A stretch of 48,853 nt of DNA from Bacillota bacterium (GCA_023423045.1 JAFAGA010000033.1:1-48853), one strand, 5' to 3'. Positions 16,188 through 24,765 are shown, counted from the stretch's first letter. Translations and numbers: made by a program. The notes: generated by a model not told the origin, from the sequence alone.

Positions 16188-17747
16188 CTAATTTGATAAG
16201 TTGATATAATCGGCCCTAATACTGCCATTAACACATGACAGCCATAAGTATTGAGCCTTACATGACATGCAGTTCATGACTGCCTCGTAATCGTCTTTTT
16301 TATTCACTGGTATTGTTTTAAGGTCATCTTCAACCGCTACCAATAATTCTCCTGCGCCTTCCGCACGAATCTGAATTGTAATCTTATTTCTTTCACTGCT
16401 ATAAAATAAATACCCCACTCTATCACCTGAAAAAAGCTGCACCACTAAGTTCTCTTCTGCGGGCTGCTCCTCACCGCCATAGCGTTGATAATTCACCTTC
16501 CCAGCTTTGCCATTTTCGAAAATGATACTGACCGGCTCACTTATGCGGAGTTCAGCACCGGGAAGCTTCTTTGAAACTATATGGTAATGGTTGTAAGCTT
16601 CACAGGGTATTATAACAGGGACCTCTCTTTTTAACGCTTTAAGTACCGGTTCATTGACTTTACCTTTTTGAAGGCAATGAAGGAAGTTATTAAAAATGGC
16701 TTTGGCACGTTCCGCATGCAACCGGCCTCCTTCATCAAGCCAGCGAATTAATTCCTCCCATCCCTCGGGGACAGGAAATGCGATGGGCGAATTGGTACAG
16801 TCCATCTTCTTATAACTCCAAAAGGACCAGCTGATATTAAGCTGTTCATAAAGGGGAAATACCGTAGTATACCAGTCGCAGTTATTCTCTCCGCCTTCAC
16901 CCATGAATAATGGTACATTCAGTTCCTCCGCCTTCCGGATAAATTCGTGCAGGCTTTCTGCATCAGGATTACTCCAGTACTTATGAAATTGAAGCATAAT
17001 ATTATCTGCTGCCTCTTCCTTCGTAAATGGATCGAAAATGCTAAAATCCGTTGCCCAATGAACTCCTTCTAAAATAATCATATGCTTGTCATCAATCTCT
17101 CTGATTTCACGAATTAATCTTCGATAAAGCGGCAGAACCTTATGATTATGCTGATTAAAAAAGTCAGGCACCGGCTCATTAAGCAAATCATATCCGGCCA
17201 CAACCGGCTCGTCACGATATCTTTTCGCCAGTTCCCTCCACAAAAATATCAGTTCCTCTTCATACTTCTGCTCCATGAATAAATAAGGCTGATCCGCTTC
17301 ACTGTCATCGATATTCTGGCCTGTCTGCCCTCCGGGAGCACCATGCATATCCAAAATAACATAGATGTGATTGCGTCTGCACCATTCGATCAGTTGATCA
17401 ATTCTTGTAAAGAGATCAGGCAGTAAGCGCAGCCGCTGATCCTTTATCTCATACAGATGTCTTGCATTCAACGGCAATCTTACAGAGTTAAAGCCCTCTT
17501 TTGCAATGAGCTCAATATCTTTTTCCGTGATATAATAATCAAGATAACTTTCCCAGAAGTTATCAGCAAATTCTTTGCCGCAGAGTTTCTCAATCATGGC
17601 TTCCATTCTGCGAGGGCGGTCACATTTCCGGTAAAGCTTCCACATATAGCCTTCCGGTAAAAACCATCCTCCAAGTCCAAATCCCCTTAGTAAAACAGGA
17701 GATTTTCCTGCATAGATCTCCTTTCCCGCTGCTCTCACAAAATCCAT
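16188..17747 (-). CDS. Intracellular GH5-like glycoside hydrolase
   Basis: A 519-residue retaining glycosidase of clan A, closest in motifs to family GH5. The TIM barrel opens with LLRGFGLGGWFLPEGYMW and contains FNSVRLPLNARHL and ILDMHGAPGG. The acid/base Glu191 lies in YDLLNEPVP, and the nucleophile Glu284 in LFMGEGGEN. Residues after about 385 form a beta-rich extension of unknown role. There is no signal peptide, so it acts on sugars already imported, probably beta-glucosides or short glucans. The start at 17747 has AGGAGG ten bases upstream; an in-frame TTG further up is unlikely. It follows two ABC permease genes on the same strand, and the locus looks like one uptake-and-cleavage unit. 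Confidence 0.87.
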   Translation of the reverse strand: MDFVRAAGKEIYAGKSPVLLRGFGLGGWFLPEGYMWKLYRKCDRPRRMEAMIEKLCGKEFADNFWESYLDYYITEKDIELIAKEGFNSVRLPLNARHLYEIKDQRLRLLPDLFTRIDQLIEWCRRNHIYVILDMHGAPGGQTGQNIDDSEADQPYLFMEQKYEEELIFLWRELAKRYRDEPVVAGYDLLNEPVPDFFNQHNHKVLPLYRRLIREIREIDDKHMIILEGVHWATDFSIFDPFTKEEAADNIMLQFHKYWSNPDAESLHEFIRKAEELNVPLFMGEGGENNCDWYTTVFPLYEQLNISWSFWSYKKMDCTNSPIAFPVPEGWEELIRWLDEGGRLHAERAKAIFNNFLHCLQKGKVNEPVLKALKREVPVIIPCEAYNHYHIVSKKLPGAELRISEPVSIIFENGKAGKVNYQRYGGEEQPAEENLVVQLFSGDRVGYLFYSSERNKITIQIRAEGAGELLVAVEDDLKTIPVNKKDDYEAVMNCMSCKAQYLWLSCVNGSIRADYINLSN

Positions 17748-18034
17748 ATGTTTTCTTCCTCCTGCTTTCTCCAAGTAATATTAGGTAATTACGAAACTCA
17801 TAACTGAAACTATTGTATACAATTATAAAAACATGTCGTTTCGCAATTGCCTATCTCTAAGCAATATTTATATTATTAGGATGATCCTTAACTCCGAATA
17901 CTTTTTGCCATATTACTTATCATAACCTTTTTTAGGATGACTTACCAGGCCCTGCCTCAAGGATTTTTATCTAATAAATTACTCATTTTCTTCCAGATGC
18001 ATCCTATCATTTACAGCGCTATCCTTGTATAGTG
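17748..18034. other. Spacer, AT-rich
   Basis: This gap between the second permease and the glycosidase has no reading frame I can support and no strong hairpin. A minus-strand promoter for the glycosidase could lie here, but no box pair stands out. Confidence 0.4.
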
Positions 18035-18865
18035 TTATCCCTTTACAGCTCCATCCCCGATCCCTTTTAATATCTGCCTCTGAAAAACAGCATAAAAGAT
18101 GATAACAGGAATAGCGGATAATATCAGCGCACTTAAGATTGCCGACCAGTCGCTGCTATATTGACCAAACAGGATATTGGTTGAAAGCAATAAACTGTAC
18201 TTTTTGTTGTCGGATAAAGTGATCAACGGCAGCAGGAAATCATTCCATACCCACAGCACGTTGGAAATACTGATCGCCACTGTTACGGGCTTCAGCATCG
18301 GAAGTATGATCCGGAAGAATGTTTTGAGCTTACCGCAGCCATCCATTGCCGCCGCTTCTTCCAATTCAAACGGTATCCCCTTCACAAAACCATGGTACAA
18401 AAATATAGCCATGCTTACGCCGAATCCCGCATATACAAAGGATAAACCGACTAAAGAATTCTTGATATGCAGTGCCAATATGACTTTATAAAGCGGTATC
18501 ATGATGGAACTAAAAGGAATAAGCATCGAAAAAACAAATAGAGCAAAGATGGCAGAGGACAACTTGGTCTTTGTTCTGCATAAACGCCAGCCCGCCATAG
18601 CGGAAAATAGTATCATCATGCCGACACCCAGGATAGTTAACAACGCTGTGTTAAGGAAACTTCTCAAATAATGCATTTTCTTAAAGGTACGGATGTAGTT
18701 CTCAAAGTTAATGGTAACCGGCAATGCCATCACATTAGTTAAAAGTTCTCCGTTTGATTTAAAGGAATTCATCAAAGCCATGAAAAGCGGAAAGAGCCAA
18801 AGCAGTAATAGCAGTATGAGCGCGGTATATACTGCAAGATTATTAATTAATCTTTTCTTCTTCAT
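18035..18865 (-). CDS. Carbohydrate ABC transporter permease, MalG type
   Basis: A 276-residue inner permease subunit of a CUT1-type sugar importer. Six membrane helices are visible, beginning with YTALILLLLLWLFPLFMALM. The EAA loop reads ELEEAAAMDGCGKLKTFFRIILPMLKP (landmark: EAAAMDGCGK), which docks on the ATPase. It starts one base after the stop of the MalF-type gene, with AAAGGAGCAGG inside that gene, so the two are translationally coupled. No ATP-binding subunit is encoded nearby; such importers commonly share an MsmK-type ATPase encoded elsewhere. The gene is intact, though its binding-protein partner is not. Confidence 0.93.
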   Translation of the reverse strand: MKKKRLINNLAVYTALILLLLLWLFPLFMALMNSFKSNGELLTNVMALPVTINFENYIRTFKKMHYLRSFLNTALLTILGVGMMILFSAMAGWRLCRTKTKLSSAIFALFVFSMLIPFSSIMIPLYKVILALHIKNSLVGLSFVYAGFGVSMAIFLYHGFVKGIPFELEEAAAMDGCGKLKTFFRIILPMLKPVTVAISISNVLWVWNDFLLPLITLSDNKKYSLLLSTNILFGQYSSDWSAILSALILSAIPVIIFYAVFQRQILKGIGDGAVKG

Positions 18866-18866
18866 T

Positions 18867-19745
18867 CTATAGTTCCTGCTCCTTTCTCTTCATCGTCCTC
18901 AACTGGATTACCGTAATCATTAATACGATCATAAACAGAACGATGGATTTTGCCGTAGCATATCCATATCTGCTGTTTCCCGCAAAGGCTTCTTCATAAA
19001 TATTAATTGCTACCGATTGGGTGGCTCTGCCGGGTCCTCCTCCAGTCAGTGAATAGATCACATCAAATACCTGGAACATAGAGTTTAAGGTCCAAAAAAT
19101 GCAGATTGTCAGGGAGTGGCGTATCATTGGCAGGGTTATTCTCCAAAAAGTCTGCCAGGAGCCTGCACCGTCCAGGCTTGCCGACTCCATTAGATGTACG
19201 GGAACTCCCTGAAGCGCAGCCATATAAATAATCATCAGATAGCCTACAATTCCCCAGGAGGATACGATTATAATAGCAATAAAGGCATACTTCGGATCTC
19301 CGATCCAGGATTTATCAAAAAAGGTCATCCCCCAATGATCTGCCAAATAGTAGAGAACCTTAGTAAATATAAAGTTCCACATGTAGCCTCCGATGATCAT
19401 GCTGATCATATTGGGCATACAAAACAGGGTTCGAAAGATTCCTTTCACCCTTTTCCTGCTTTCAATTCCAACGGCAAGACTTAATGCTAATATATTCGCA
19501 ACGAATAACATTACCAGAACATATTTGGAGGTGAACAGCATGGACCTCCAGAAGTTCATATCCTGAAATATCTCGATATAATTTTCTATCCCTATGAAGT
19601 CTTTTGTTTTGGCTAGTCCATTCCAGGAGGTCATGGAATAATATACTCCTGAAAATGCCGGATACAGTTTAAAAATGAAATATACGATGAGGGCCGGAGC
19701 AACAAACAGTAACAGACTTAGGTTGTCTCTATTCTTTTTGGTCAT
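18867..19745 (-). CDS. Carbohydrate ABC transporter permease, MalF type
   Basis: A 292-residue permease subunit that pairs with the MalG-type protein encoded next. Six membrane helices are seen, the first LLLFVAPALIVYFIFKLYP. The EAA docking loop LMESASLDGAGSWQTFWRITLP is near residue 190 (landmark ESASLDGAGS). AAGGAG lies eight bases before the ATG. Upstream, a ten-pair hairpin separates it from the binding-protein gene, as in many sugar operons where binding protein is made in excess. The gene is intact. The substrate is probably a beta-linked oligosaccharide, judging only from the adjacent GH5-like enzyme. Confidence 0.93.
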   Translation of the reverse strand: MTKKNRDNLSLLLFVAPALIVYFIFKLYPAFSGVYYSMTSWNGLAKTKDFIGIENYIEIFQDMNFWRSMLFTSKYVLVMLFVANILALSLAVGIESRKRVKGIFRTLFCMPNMISMIIGGYMWNFIFTKVLYYLADHWGMTFFDKSWIGDPKYAFIAIIIVSSWGIVGYLMIIYMAALQGVPVHLMESASLDGAGSWQTFWRITLPMIRHSLTICIFWTLNSMFQVFDVIYSLTGGGPGRATQSVAINIYEEAFAGNSRYGYATAKSIVLFMIVLMITVIQLRTMKRKEQEL

Positions 19746-19774
19746 TTGGCAATCTCCTTAAATTTGAGTGCAAG

Positions 19775-19798
19775 AAGGGCGGGCACAGGCCCGCCCTT
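19775..19798 (-). terminator. Intra-operon hairpin between binding-protein and permease genes
   Basis: A perfect AAGGGCGGGC/GCCCGCCCTT stem with a four-base loop, followed by CTTGC rather than a T run. Such hairpins usually stabilise or attenuate the message, keeping binding protein above permease levels. Confidence 0.7.
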
Positions 19799-19805
19799 GT
19801 ATTAT

Positions 19806-20732
19806 TTACTGATTTAATTTATTCGATTCCTTAAATTTGGCGTCCAGTGCCTTAATAATATCCTCTTTCGTCACAGCACCGACATAGTATTCCTGCAACA
19901 GCTTGCCTTGCTCCTCGGTAACTGCCTGAGGCAATACCAGGTCCTGATAGGAGCGCCCCGCTTCCACATATTCATATGCTTCTTTCACCCAGGAAGAGGT
20001 TTCATAGCTATGAACCGTTGAAATAGGGTTAAAGGAACAGGATTGGAATAAAGTAGAGGAATCCTTATCATCTAACACATAGTTTGCAAATTTTAAAGCA
20101 ATATCGAGATTCTTGCTCTCAGGATAAACGCCTAAGGTTGTGGAGGTTGACAGGTTAATCAGGGTACAGTCCTTATTATTGTTTACGGGTAAGGCATATA
20201 CTCCCAGATTCATATCCTGATTTGTTGTCATGATTGTATTGGATGCCCAGGTCCCCTGAACATACATTGCCGCTTTGCCAACAGCAAAATCGGCGCTTCC
20301 CGCTTCACTGCCTTCCTCCATGGCTCTCTCCGTACCATTTTGCATAATAACATCAATGGCATCAAAGATATCACTGATTTCCGAGTAAGAACCGCTGTCA
20401 GCGTACATTCTGTCAAGCCAGTCCGGAGCATCGCCGGATACTTTACCCCCGATGGAAAGTGCGGTCATTAATTAGGGGACCCACTGCTCCTGATATGCCA
20501 GCAGAAATGGAGTGTATCCATTCTCCTTTAACACTTGGCACACATTTTTTAGTTCATTCAGGGTATTGGGTGCCTGAAGACCGCATTTCTCAAAGATATC
20601 TTTGTTGTATAATACGCCCCAGGCAGTGCTTTCAATTGGAACTGCCAGTAATTTTCCGTTTTTGGATACGGTTTGCTTTACGTTCTCAAATATTTTTCCT
20701 GCCAGAGCTTCATTGGCAATAATTTGTATCAT
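19806..20732 (-). pseudogene. Broken extracellular sugar-binding protein
   Basis: Two reading segments in the same frame make up most of a family 1 solute-binding protein. The first (20472-20732, 86 codons, with GKLLAVPIESTAWGVLYNKDIFEKCGL) ends in TAA at 20472-20474. The frame resumes at once with LMTALSIGGKVSG and runs to 19806 (contains GKAAMYVQGTWASN and SFNPIS, typical of the class). A CAA to TAA change would explain the stop. In addition, the lipoprotein signal peptide and about the first 100 residues are missing, and the sequence just upstream is an unrelated terminator. The gene therefore cannot make a working binding protein, although the permeases and glycosidase downstream are intact. 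A sequencing error could explain the stop but not the missing N-terminus. Confidence 0.88.
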
Positions 20733-20751
20733 TGTCCACCTATTTAAATAT

Positions 20752-20789
20752 AAAAAAGCCGGACCTGAAAGTTTCCTTTCATCCGACTT
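20752..20789 (-). terminator. Terminator abutting the truncated binding-protein gene
   Basis: On the minus strand AAGTCGGA pairs with TCCGGCTT and GAAAG with CTTTC around GAAA, followed by a T-rich run. It ends an upstream transcript (probably the remnant at 20833-20979). Its position right before the headless binding-protein gene marks a deletion junction. Confidence 0.75.
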
Positions 20790-20832
20790 CCTTATTTGAA
20801 CTTATATACTGCCTATTTTACCAACCTGGACG

Positions 20833-20979
20833 CTAAGCCGCATTCCGGCTTTCTTCAAGCTCTTTCGGATAACGGGCGCCTTTCATTATCATCCATGAAA
20901 AGTCCAATGGAATATCTTTTGTATTTTCAAAAACGTTTGTAAAATAGATCGTTAAATTCGTAATTTTAGACTGAGTGAT
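20833..20979 (-). pseudogene. Unidentified C-terminal coding remnant
   Basis: A 48-codon open frame ends at a TAG 45 bases before a strong terminator. It reads ...YFTNVFENTKDIPLDFSWMIMKGARYPKELEESRNAA; the landmark is IPLDFSWMIMKGARYP. Codon use looks like real protein, but there is no start codon until the internal ATGs, and its 5' end runs into the end of the MFS gene. I read it as the tail of a gene whose front was lost when the MFS segment joined. I do not recognise the family. Confidence 0.4.
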
Positions 20980-22129
20980 TTATTCTCCTATCCAATTTCT
21001 TCAACGGTAAAATAAACAAAATACATGCAATAGATACAAAAGATAACAGTCGGTACAGCATAAATATATCTATATGCTCCAGAAGGATACCGCCTGCCAT
21101 GTTCCCTAAAAATCCACCTATTCCGCAGGCAGCTGTATAAAAGGTCATAGAAGTAGTTTTTATTTTTGAAGGCGTTATTTTATTCAAATATTCTAATGTT
21201 CCCATCAAGAAAAAGGTATAGGATACGCATTCTAATAATTGAATACAAAAAATGATATAATTTGAAGTAAATGCGGAGTCCAAAAAAAAGCGAATTGCAT
21301 AAAACAGCATACCTAATATATAGATATTTAGTTCTCCGAATTTATTAATAAAATTTTTTCCAAAGTAAAAAACCGGCAAAGCACTCATTGCTATAATAAA
21401 CCATACAAATCCAAGACTGCTTGTAGTTCCTCCTGTCTGTTGGATTAATATTGCAAGGTAACTTACATTGCCTCCTATTGCAATATAAGCTGCAATTGCC
21501 GAGATGAGGAAAATCGAAAATCTCTTATCTCTAAAAAGCTTAAGCCCGTCATGCAAATTAATTTTTTCTCTATTTCCTTTATAGCTGAATCTCACTCTTG
21601 ATATTATAATGCTTCCGGCTATCATAACGATTGAATAAATGAAATATGAAACTTCTAATCCATAATATTGAATCGCTTGTCCTATAACTAAAGCGCCTAC
21701 CGCATATCCGATATTACCCATAAGCCTTATTCTTCCATACTGAATCTGCTGGTTATTTTCTATTATTTCATAGCTGTAAGCATCGGAAATGGGACCGATT
21801 GAGCTTTGGAAAACGGATAAAAGAGTCACAACCAAGATAACTGAATAAACGCTTTCGGCCAAAAAAAGGCTATATATGATAAAAGCACAAACAATACCAG
21901 ATGTTGTTAATGTTATTCTTTTATTAAAATACTTATCCGTGATAAAGCCCCAAAAAGGTTGGGCGAATACTCCAACGATGGAACATACTGCACTGGCAAT
22001 TCCTATTTGAGCGAAGGTCAAGCCTTTCTTTTGATAAAATAATATTAAATAAGGGCTAATACTCGCCATACCCAAAAAAATTATAATATAATACATACTT
22101 AACTTGATTGTCAATTTATCGATTTTCAT
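20966..22129 (-). CDS. MFS transporter
   Basis: A 387-residue major facilitator with about 12 membrane helices. The loop 2-3 signature reads PFWGFITDKYFNKR (about residue 58), with a cytoplasmic loop of charged residues (SRVRFSYKGNREKINLHDGLK) in the middle. The first helix SMYYIIIFLGMASISPYLILF and the QPFWG motif place it near the LacY/nucleoside-symporter-like and multidrug members of the MFS_1 group. GAGGAG lies seven bases before the ATG. The region upstream has a fragment of a DMT-type transporter and a MerR-like operator, which hints at a drug or metabolite efflux role under effector control. The substrate is unknown. Confidence 0.88.
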   Translation of the reverse strand: MKIDKLTIKLSMYYIIIFLGMASISPYLILFYQKKGLTFAQIGIASAVCSIVGVFAQPFWGFITDKYFNKRITLTTSGIVCAFIIYSLFLAESVYSVILVVTLLSVFQSSIGPISDAYSYEIIENNQQIQYGRIRLMGNIGYAVGALVIGQAIQYYGLEVSYFIYSIVMIAGSIIISRVRFSYKGNREKINLHDGLKLFRDKRFSIFLISAIAAYIAIGGNVSYLAILIQQTGGTTSSLGFVWFIIAMSALPVFYFGKNFINKFGELNIYILGMLFYAIRFFLDSAFTSNYIIFCIQLLECVSYTFFLMGTLEYLNKITPSKIKTTSMTFYTAACGIGGFLGNMAGGILLEHIDIFMLYRLLSFVSIACILFILPLKKLDRRINHSV

Positions 22130-22140
22130 TTATGTACTCC

Positions 22141-22233
22141 TCACAATTTTATTTCATTATCATTTTTTCTTTTCCTCGGTATAATCAAGGTTGCCGCAAT
22201 GATCATTACACCGCCGAGGTAATGAGCCGTAAA
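22141..22233 (-). pseudogene. C-terminal remnant of a DMT/EamA-type transporter
   Basis: A frame of 30 codons ends at a TGA overlapping the MFS ribosome binding site. It reads FTAHYLGGVMIIAATLIIPRKRKNDNEIKL; the landmark GGVMIIAATLIIPRK has the last-helix and basic tail pattern of EamA drug/metabolite transporters. The rest of the gene is missing or out of frame upstream. It is a decayed neighbour of the MFS gene. Confidence 0.5.
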
Positions 22234-22327
22234 TCTCTAAAACGCTTTGACAAAATAAGAAAGAAGTCCTTATTCCATCAATCGTCTTTCCCTTTTTATT
22301 GACTTAATGGTATTACGAAATTTACCT

Positions 22328-22367
22328 ATAGATATAACTCTACATCATAGAGTTATATCTATGTCAA
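22328..22367 (-). promoter_or_regulatory. Large palindromic operator with MerR-like promoter
   Basis: Fifteen-base arms (22328-22342 and 22348-22362, ATAGATATAACTCTA and its complement) flank a five-base loop CATCA. On the minus strand TTGACA (22362-22367) and TAGAGT (22337-22342) are 19 bases apart with the palindrome between, the MerR-activated form. It points at the DMT remnant and MFS gene. No MerR gene is adjacent on this side. Confidence 0.6.
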
Positions 22368-22617
22368 GGACATATTTTTCGATTTTTGTATTTTTCGATT
22401 TTCGTTGATTTTATATCCTTATATTCTTTTAAAATATCAATCATAAAATATCAATTCGTTAAGTGAGAAGGTAAATTCGTGATTTCTGTTATCCATTGAA
22501 TTTGCAGTATTAAATTCAATTTTGGATATCGAAATAAGTTAGTTAAATGCCCCGATAATGTAGTTATTTCATCATTAAATGTATTTTGGGGCATCAGAAA
22601 TAGGTAGCCAAATTTCT

Positions 22618-22867
22618 GTGCAAGACTAAATTCCGCCTACCTTATTTGTGCAAGACTAAGTTCTTGCACTTAGCATTCTGCTTTAAGATAGGATATAAAT
22701 AGCACAATGGCAAAAGGCTGTCAATGGTAAAATGAACAGCAAACTGCCATTGACAGCCTTTTGCCATTGTACTTGTAGATAATTAAGCGGTGGTTAAGCC
22801 ACCGCCTGGATCAACCATCCCAAACCCATGATTGGAATAGCTGGACTAGTTTTACGTGTAAGACTAA
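22618..22867. repeat. Three GTGCAAGACTAA-type direct repeats
   Basis: The 12-mer GTGCAAGACTAA occurs at 22618-22629 and 22648-22659, 30 bases apart, and as GTGTAAGACTAA at 22856-22867. The second copy also forms a dyad TGCAAGA...TCTTGCA (22649-22668). Multiple short end-repeats of this sort are common at the ends of transposons, so this stretch may be an eroded element end; no transposase is present. Confidence 0.5.
22704..22770. repeat. Perfect 24-bp inverted repeat forming a long hairpin
   Basis: Arms 22704-22727 and 22747-22770 are exact complements (begin ACAATGGCAAAAGGCTG) around a 19-base spacer. A second hairpin, GCGGTGG/CCACCGC with loop TTAAG, follows at 22787-22805. No T run follows the long stem in either direction. 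It lies in a 700-base gene-free stretch between the MFS and DUF362 genes. Confidence 0.85.
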
Positions 22868-22942
22868 AATCGTCAAACACGAATTAAGTAGGTGAATCGA
22901 GAATTAACTATTACATTTTACAATAAAATATCAATTGAGATA

Positions 22943-22973
22943 TTGACCTAGAGTCCTCTCTAGCAAGTATAAT
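22943..22973 (+). promoter_or_regulatory. MerR-type promoter of the DUF362 gene
   Basis: TTGACC (22943-22948) and a perfect TATAAT (22968-22973) are exactly 19 bases apart, with the dyad CTAGAG-TCCT-CTCTAG within the spacer. This is the classic arrangement for activation by a MerR-family protein, about 95 bases before the DUF362 start. Confidence 0.8.
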
Positions 22974-23068
22974 TGATCGGAGGAGTGGCAAAGCCTGTTA
23001 ACTCATATTTCAGATAAACATATTGCCACTTACTATATAGATAATGATTAAAACAGGAGTGAACAAAA

Positions 23069-24202
23069 ATGGAAAAAGCAAAGGTTTATTTTACAGATTT
23101 CCGCACAGTAGCTTTCGGAGACGGGCTGCCGGCGAAACTCAAGAAACTGATTAAAACAGCCGGTATCGGGCAAATTGATATGGATGGCAAGTTTGCCGCG
23201 ATCAAACTGAGTTTTGGCGAGCTGGGGAATATCAGTTATCTTCGCCCTAATTATGCCAAGGCGGTGGCTGATGTGGTAAAGGAGCTGGGCGGCAAGCCTT
23301 TTTTGACCGACTGTAATACGATGTACCCTGGCAGAAGGAAAAATGCGTTGGAGCATTTGGAATGTGCATGGGAAAACGGGTTTACGCCGCTGACAGTGGG
23401 ATGTCCTATTCTGATCGGAGACGGACTAAAGGGCACCGACGATATCGCAGTACCTGTAGTGGGCGGCGAATATGTGAAGGAAGCCAGGATTGGCCGGGCC
23501 GTTATGGATGCGGATGTGTTCATTAGTCTGACTCATTTCAAAGGACATGAGATGACCGGCTTTGGCGGAACTATTAAAAACATAGGTATGGGCTGCGGTT
23601 CCCGCGCCGGAAAAACAGATCAGCACAGCAGCGGAAAACCGCACATTAATCAGGATTTGTGCCGTGGCTGCCGAAGATGTCTGAGGGAGTGTGCCAACAG
23701 CGCTTTGGTGTTTGACGCCGCCAGCAAAAAGATGTCGGTCAATCAGGAAAATTGTGTTGGCTGCGGCCGCTGCCTGGGATCGTGTAATTTTGATGCTATC
23801 CTCTTCGACAACGACACCGCCAATGAACTGTTGAACTGCCGAATGGCCGAATATACCAAAGCGGTGGTGGACGGCCGCCCATGCTTCCATATATCACTGG
23901 TGGTGGACGTGTCCCCCTTCTGCGACTGTCACGGAGAAAATGACGTGCCGATTCTGCCCAATTTAGGCATGTTCGCATCTTTTGATCCCCTGGCACTGGA
24001 TCAAGCCTGTGTAGATGCCTGCTTGAAGGCTGCACCCTTACCGGGCAGCCACCTATATGATAATATGTCAAGCCCGGACTTTGTTGATCATCATGACCAT
24101 TTCACCAACTCTTCTCCCAATTCCGAATGGCTCGCCTGTTTGGAGCATTCGGTGAAAATCGGTCTGGGGACCAGAGAATACGACCTAATCGTAGTTAAAT
24201 AA
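23069..24202 (+). CDS. DUF362 protein with two 4Fe-4S clusters
   Basis: A 377-residue protein. The N-terminal DUF362 domain (about 1-190) includes KLSFGELGNISYLRP, TDCNTMYPGRR and FKGHEMTGFGGTIKN. It is followed by a bacterial ferredoxin module with CRGCRRCLREC and CVGCGRCLGSC (about 195-235), and then by more DUF362 sequence containing FDPLALDQACVDAC. It is presumably a cytosolic iron-sulfur redox protein; the family has no agreed function. AACAGGAG lies nine bases before the ATG. The promoter is MerR-type, and a convergent MerR gene lies downstream, so induction by a small molecule or redox signal is probable. The gene is complete. Confidence 0.88.
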   Translation: MEKAKVYFTDFRTVAFGDGLPAKLKKLIKTAGIGQIDMDGKFAAIKLSFGELGNISYLRPNYAKAVADVVKELGGKPFLTDCNTMYPGRRKNALEHLECAWENGFTPLTVGCPILIGDGLKGTDDIAVPVVGGEYVKEARIGRAVMDADVFISLTHFKGHEMTGFGGTIKNIGMGCGSRAGKTDQHSSGKPHINQDLCRGCRRCLRECANSALVFDAASKKMSVNQENCVGCGRCLGSCNFDAILFDNDTANELLNCRMAEYTKAVVDGRPCFHISLVVDVSPFCDCHGENDVPILPNLGMFASFDPLALDQACVDACLKAAPLPGSHLYDNMSSPDFVDHHDHFTNSSPNSEWLACLEHSVKIGLGTREYDLIVVK

Positions 24203-24208
24203 ATTTGA

Positions 24209-24247
24209 AAGAGGACCGCCAAGCTATGACCGTTTGGCTGTCCTCTT
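24209..24247 (+). terminator. Terminator after the DUF362 gene
   Basis: AAGAGGAC pairs with GTCCTCTT, with an inner CCAA/TTGG, immediately after the stop codon. The next gene is convergent. Confidence 0.7.
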
Positions 24248-24339
24248 ATTGATAATTCTATTTGAGAAATTTGCTGATGTACTGTATGGATCATTCTCCT
24301 TGAAATGATATACTGCTCATAGTAGACCTACCCGATATT

Positions 24340-24765
24340 TTATAGTCCCTGTTCCTGAGGAATACAATTTTCAGTATGCTTATTTTTATGAACCGCTTCT
24401 GTTCCGGTTTCCAATGCAGTTTTGTAGTAGCTGCATTTATAATCAATTACTTCCATAATCTTTTTCAGTTCTTCCATCTGAGCTTCTACAACTGCCCTCC
24501 GTTCTAAAAACATATCGTAACGCTGCTGCAAGCTGCAGTCGCCCTGGGAACACCATTCGATGAAACGTCTGATATCTTTGATAGGCATTCCAGAAGCTTT
24601 CAAGCATTCGATTATTCTCAGCGACTCCAGATCAGATTCCTTGAAGATACGAGTGCCGCTGGGGGTACGTTCTATAAACGGCATCAACCCTTCTTTGTCA
24701 TAGTATCGCAAGGTATATATTGTGAGATTCAACATCTTGGCAACCTCACTAATAGAATAAGCCAT
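24340..24765 (-). CDS. MerR-family transcriptional regulator
   Basis: A 141-residue regulator. The winged helix-turn-helix is at residues 1-72 (ISEVAKMLNLTIYTLRYYDKEGL) and the dimerisation helix follows at about 80-115. Cysteines occur at CSQGDCS (near 69-75) and CSYYKT (near 110). Such pairs can bind metal or sense redox, but no canonical metal loop is seen. GAAGGAG lies before the ATG. It is convergent with the DUF362 gene, which has a perfect MerR promoter, and has its own promoter at 24827-24855. Control of the DUF362 gene is inferred. Confidence 0.9.
   Translation of the reverse strand: MAYSISEVAKMLNLTIYTLRYYDKEGLMPFIERTPSGTRIFKESDLESLRIIECLKASGMPIKDIRRFIEWCSQGDCSLQQRYDMFLERRAVVEAQMEELKKIMEVIDYKCSYYKTALETGTEAVHKNKHTENCIPQEQGL

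Noticed and set aside
20472..20474. Recoded stop (selenocysteine or pyrrolysine) in the binding protein
   Set aside because: The codon is TAA, which neither system uses, and the gene also lacks its front end. A nonsense mutation is simpler.
23426..23890. A 154-codon minus-strand frame inside the DUF362 gene
   Set aside because: It is opposite a gene with diagnostic ferredoxin motifs and lacks a start signal.
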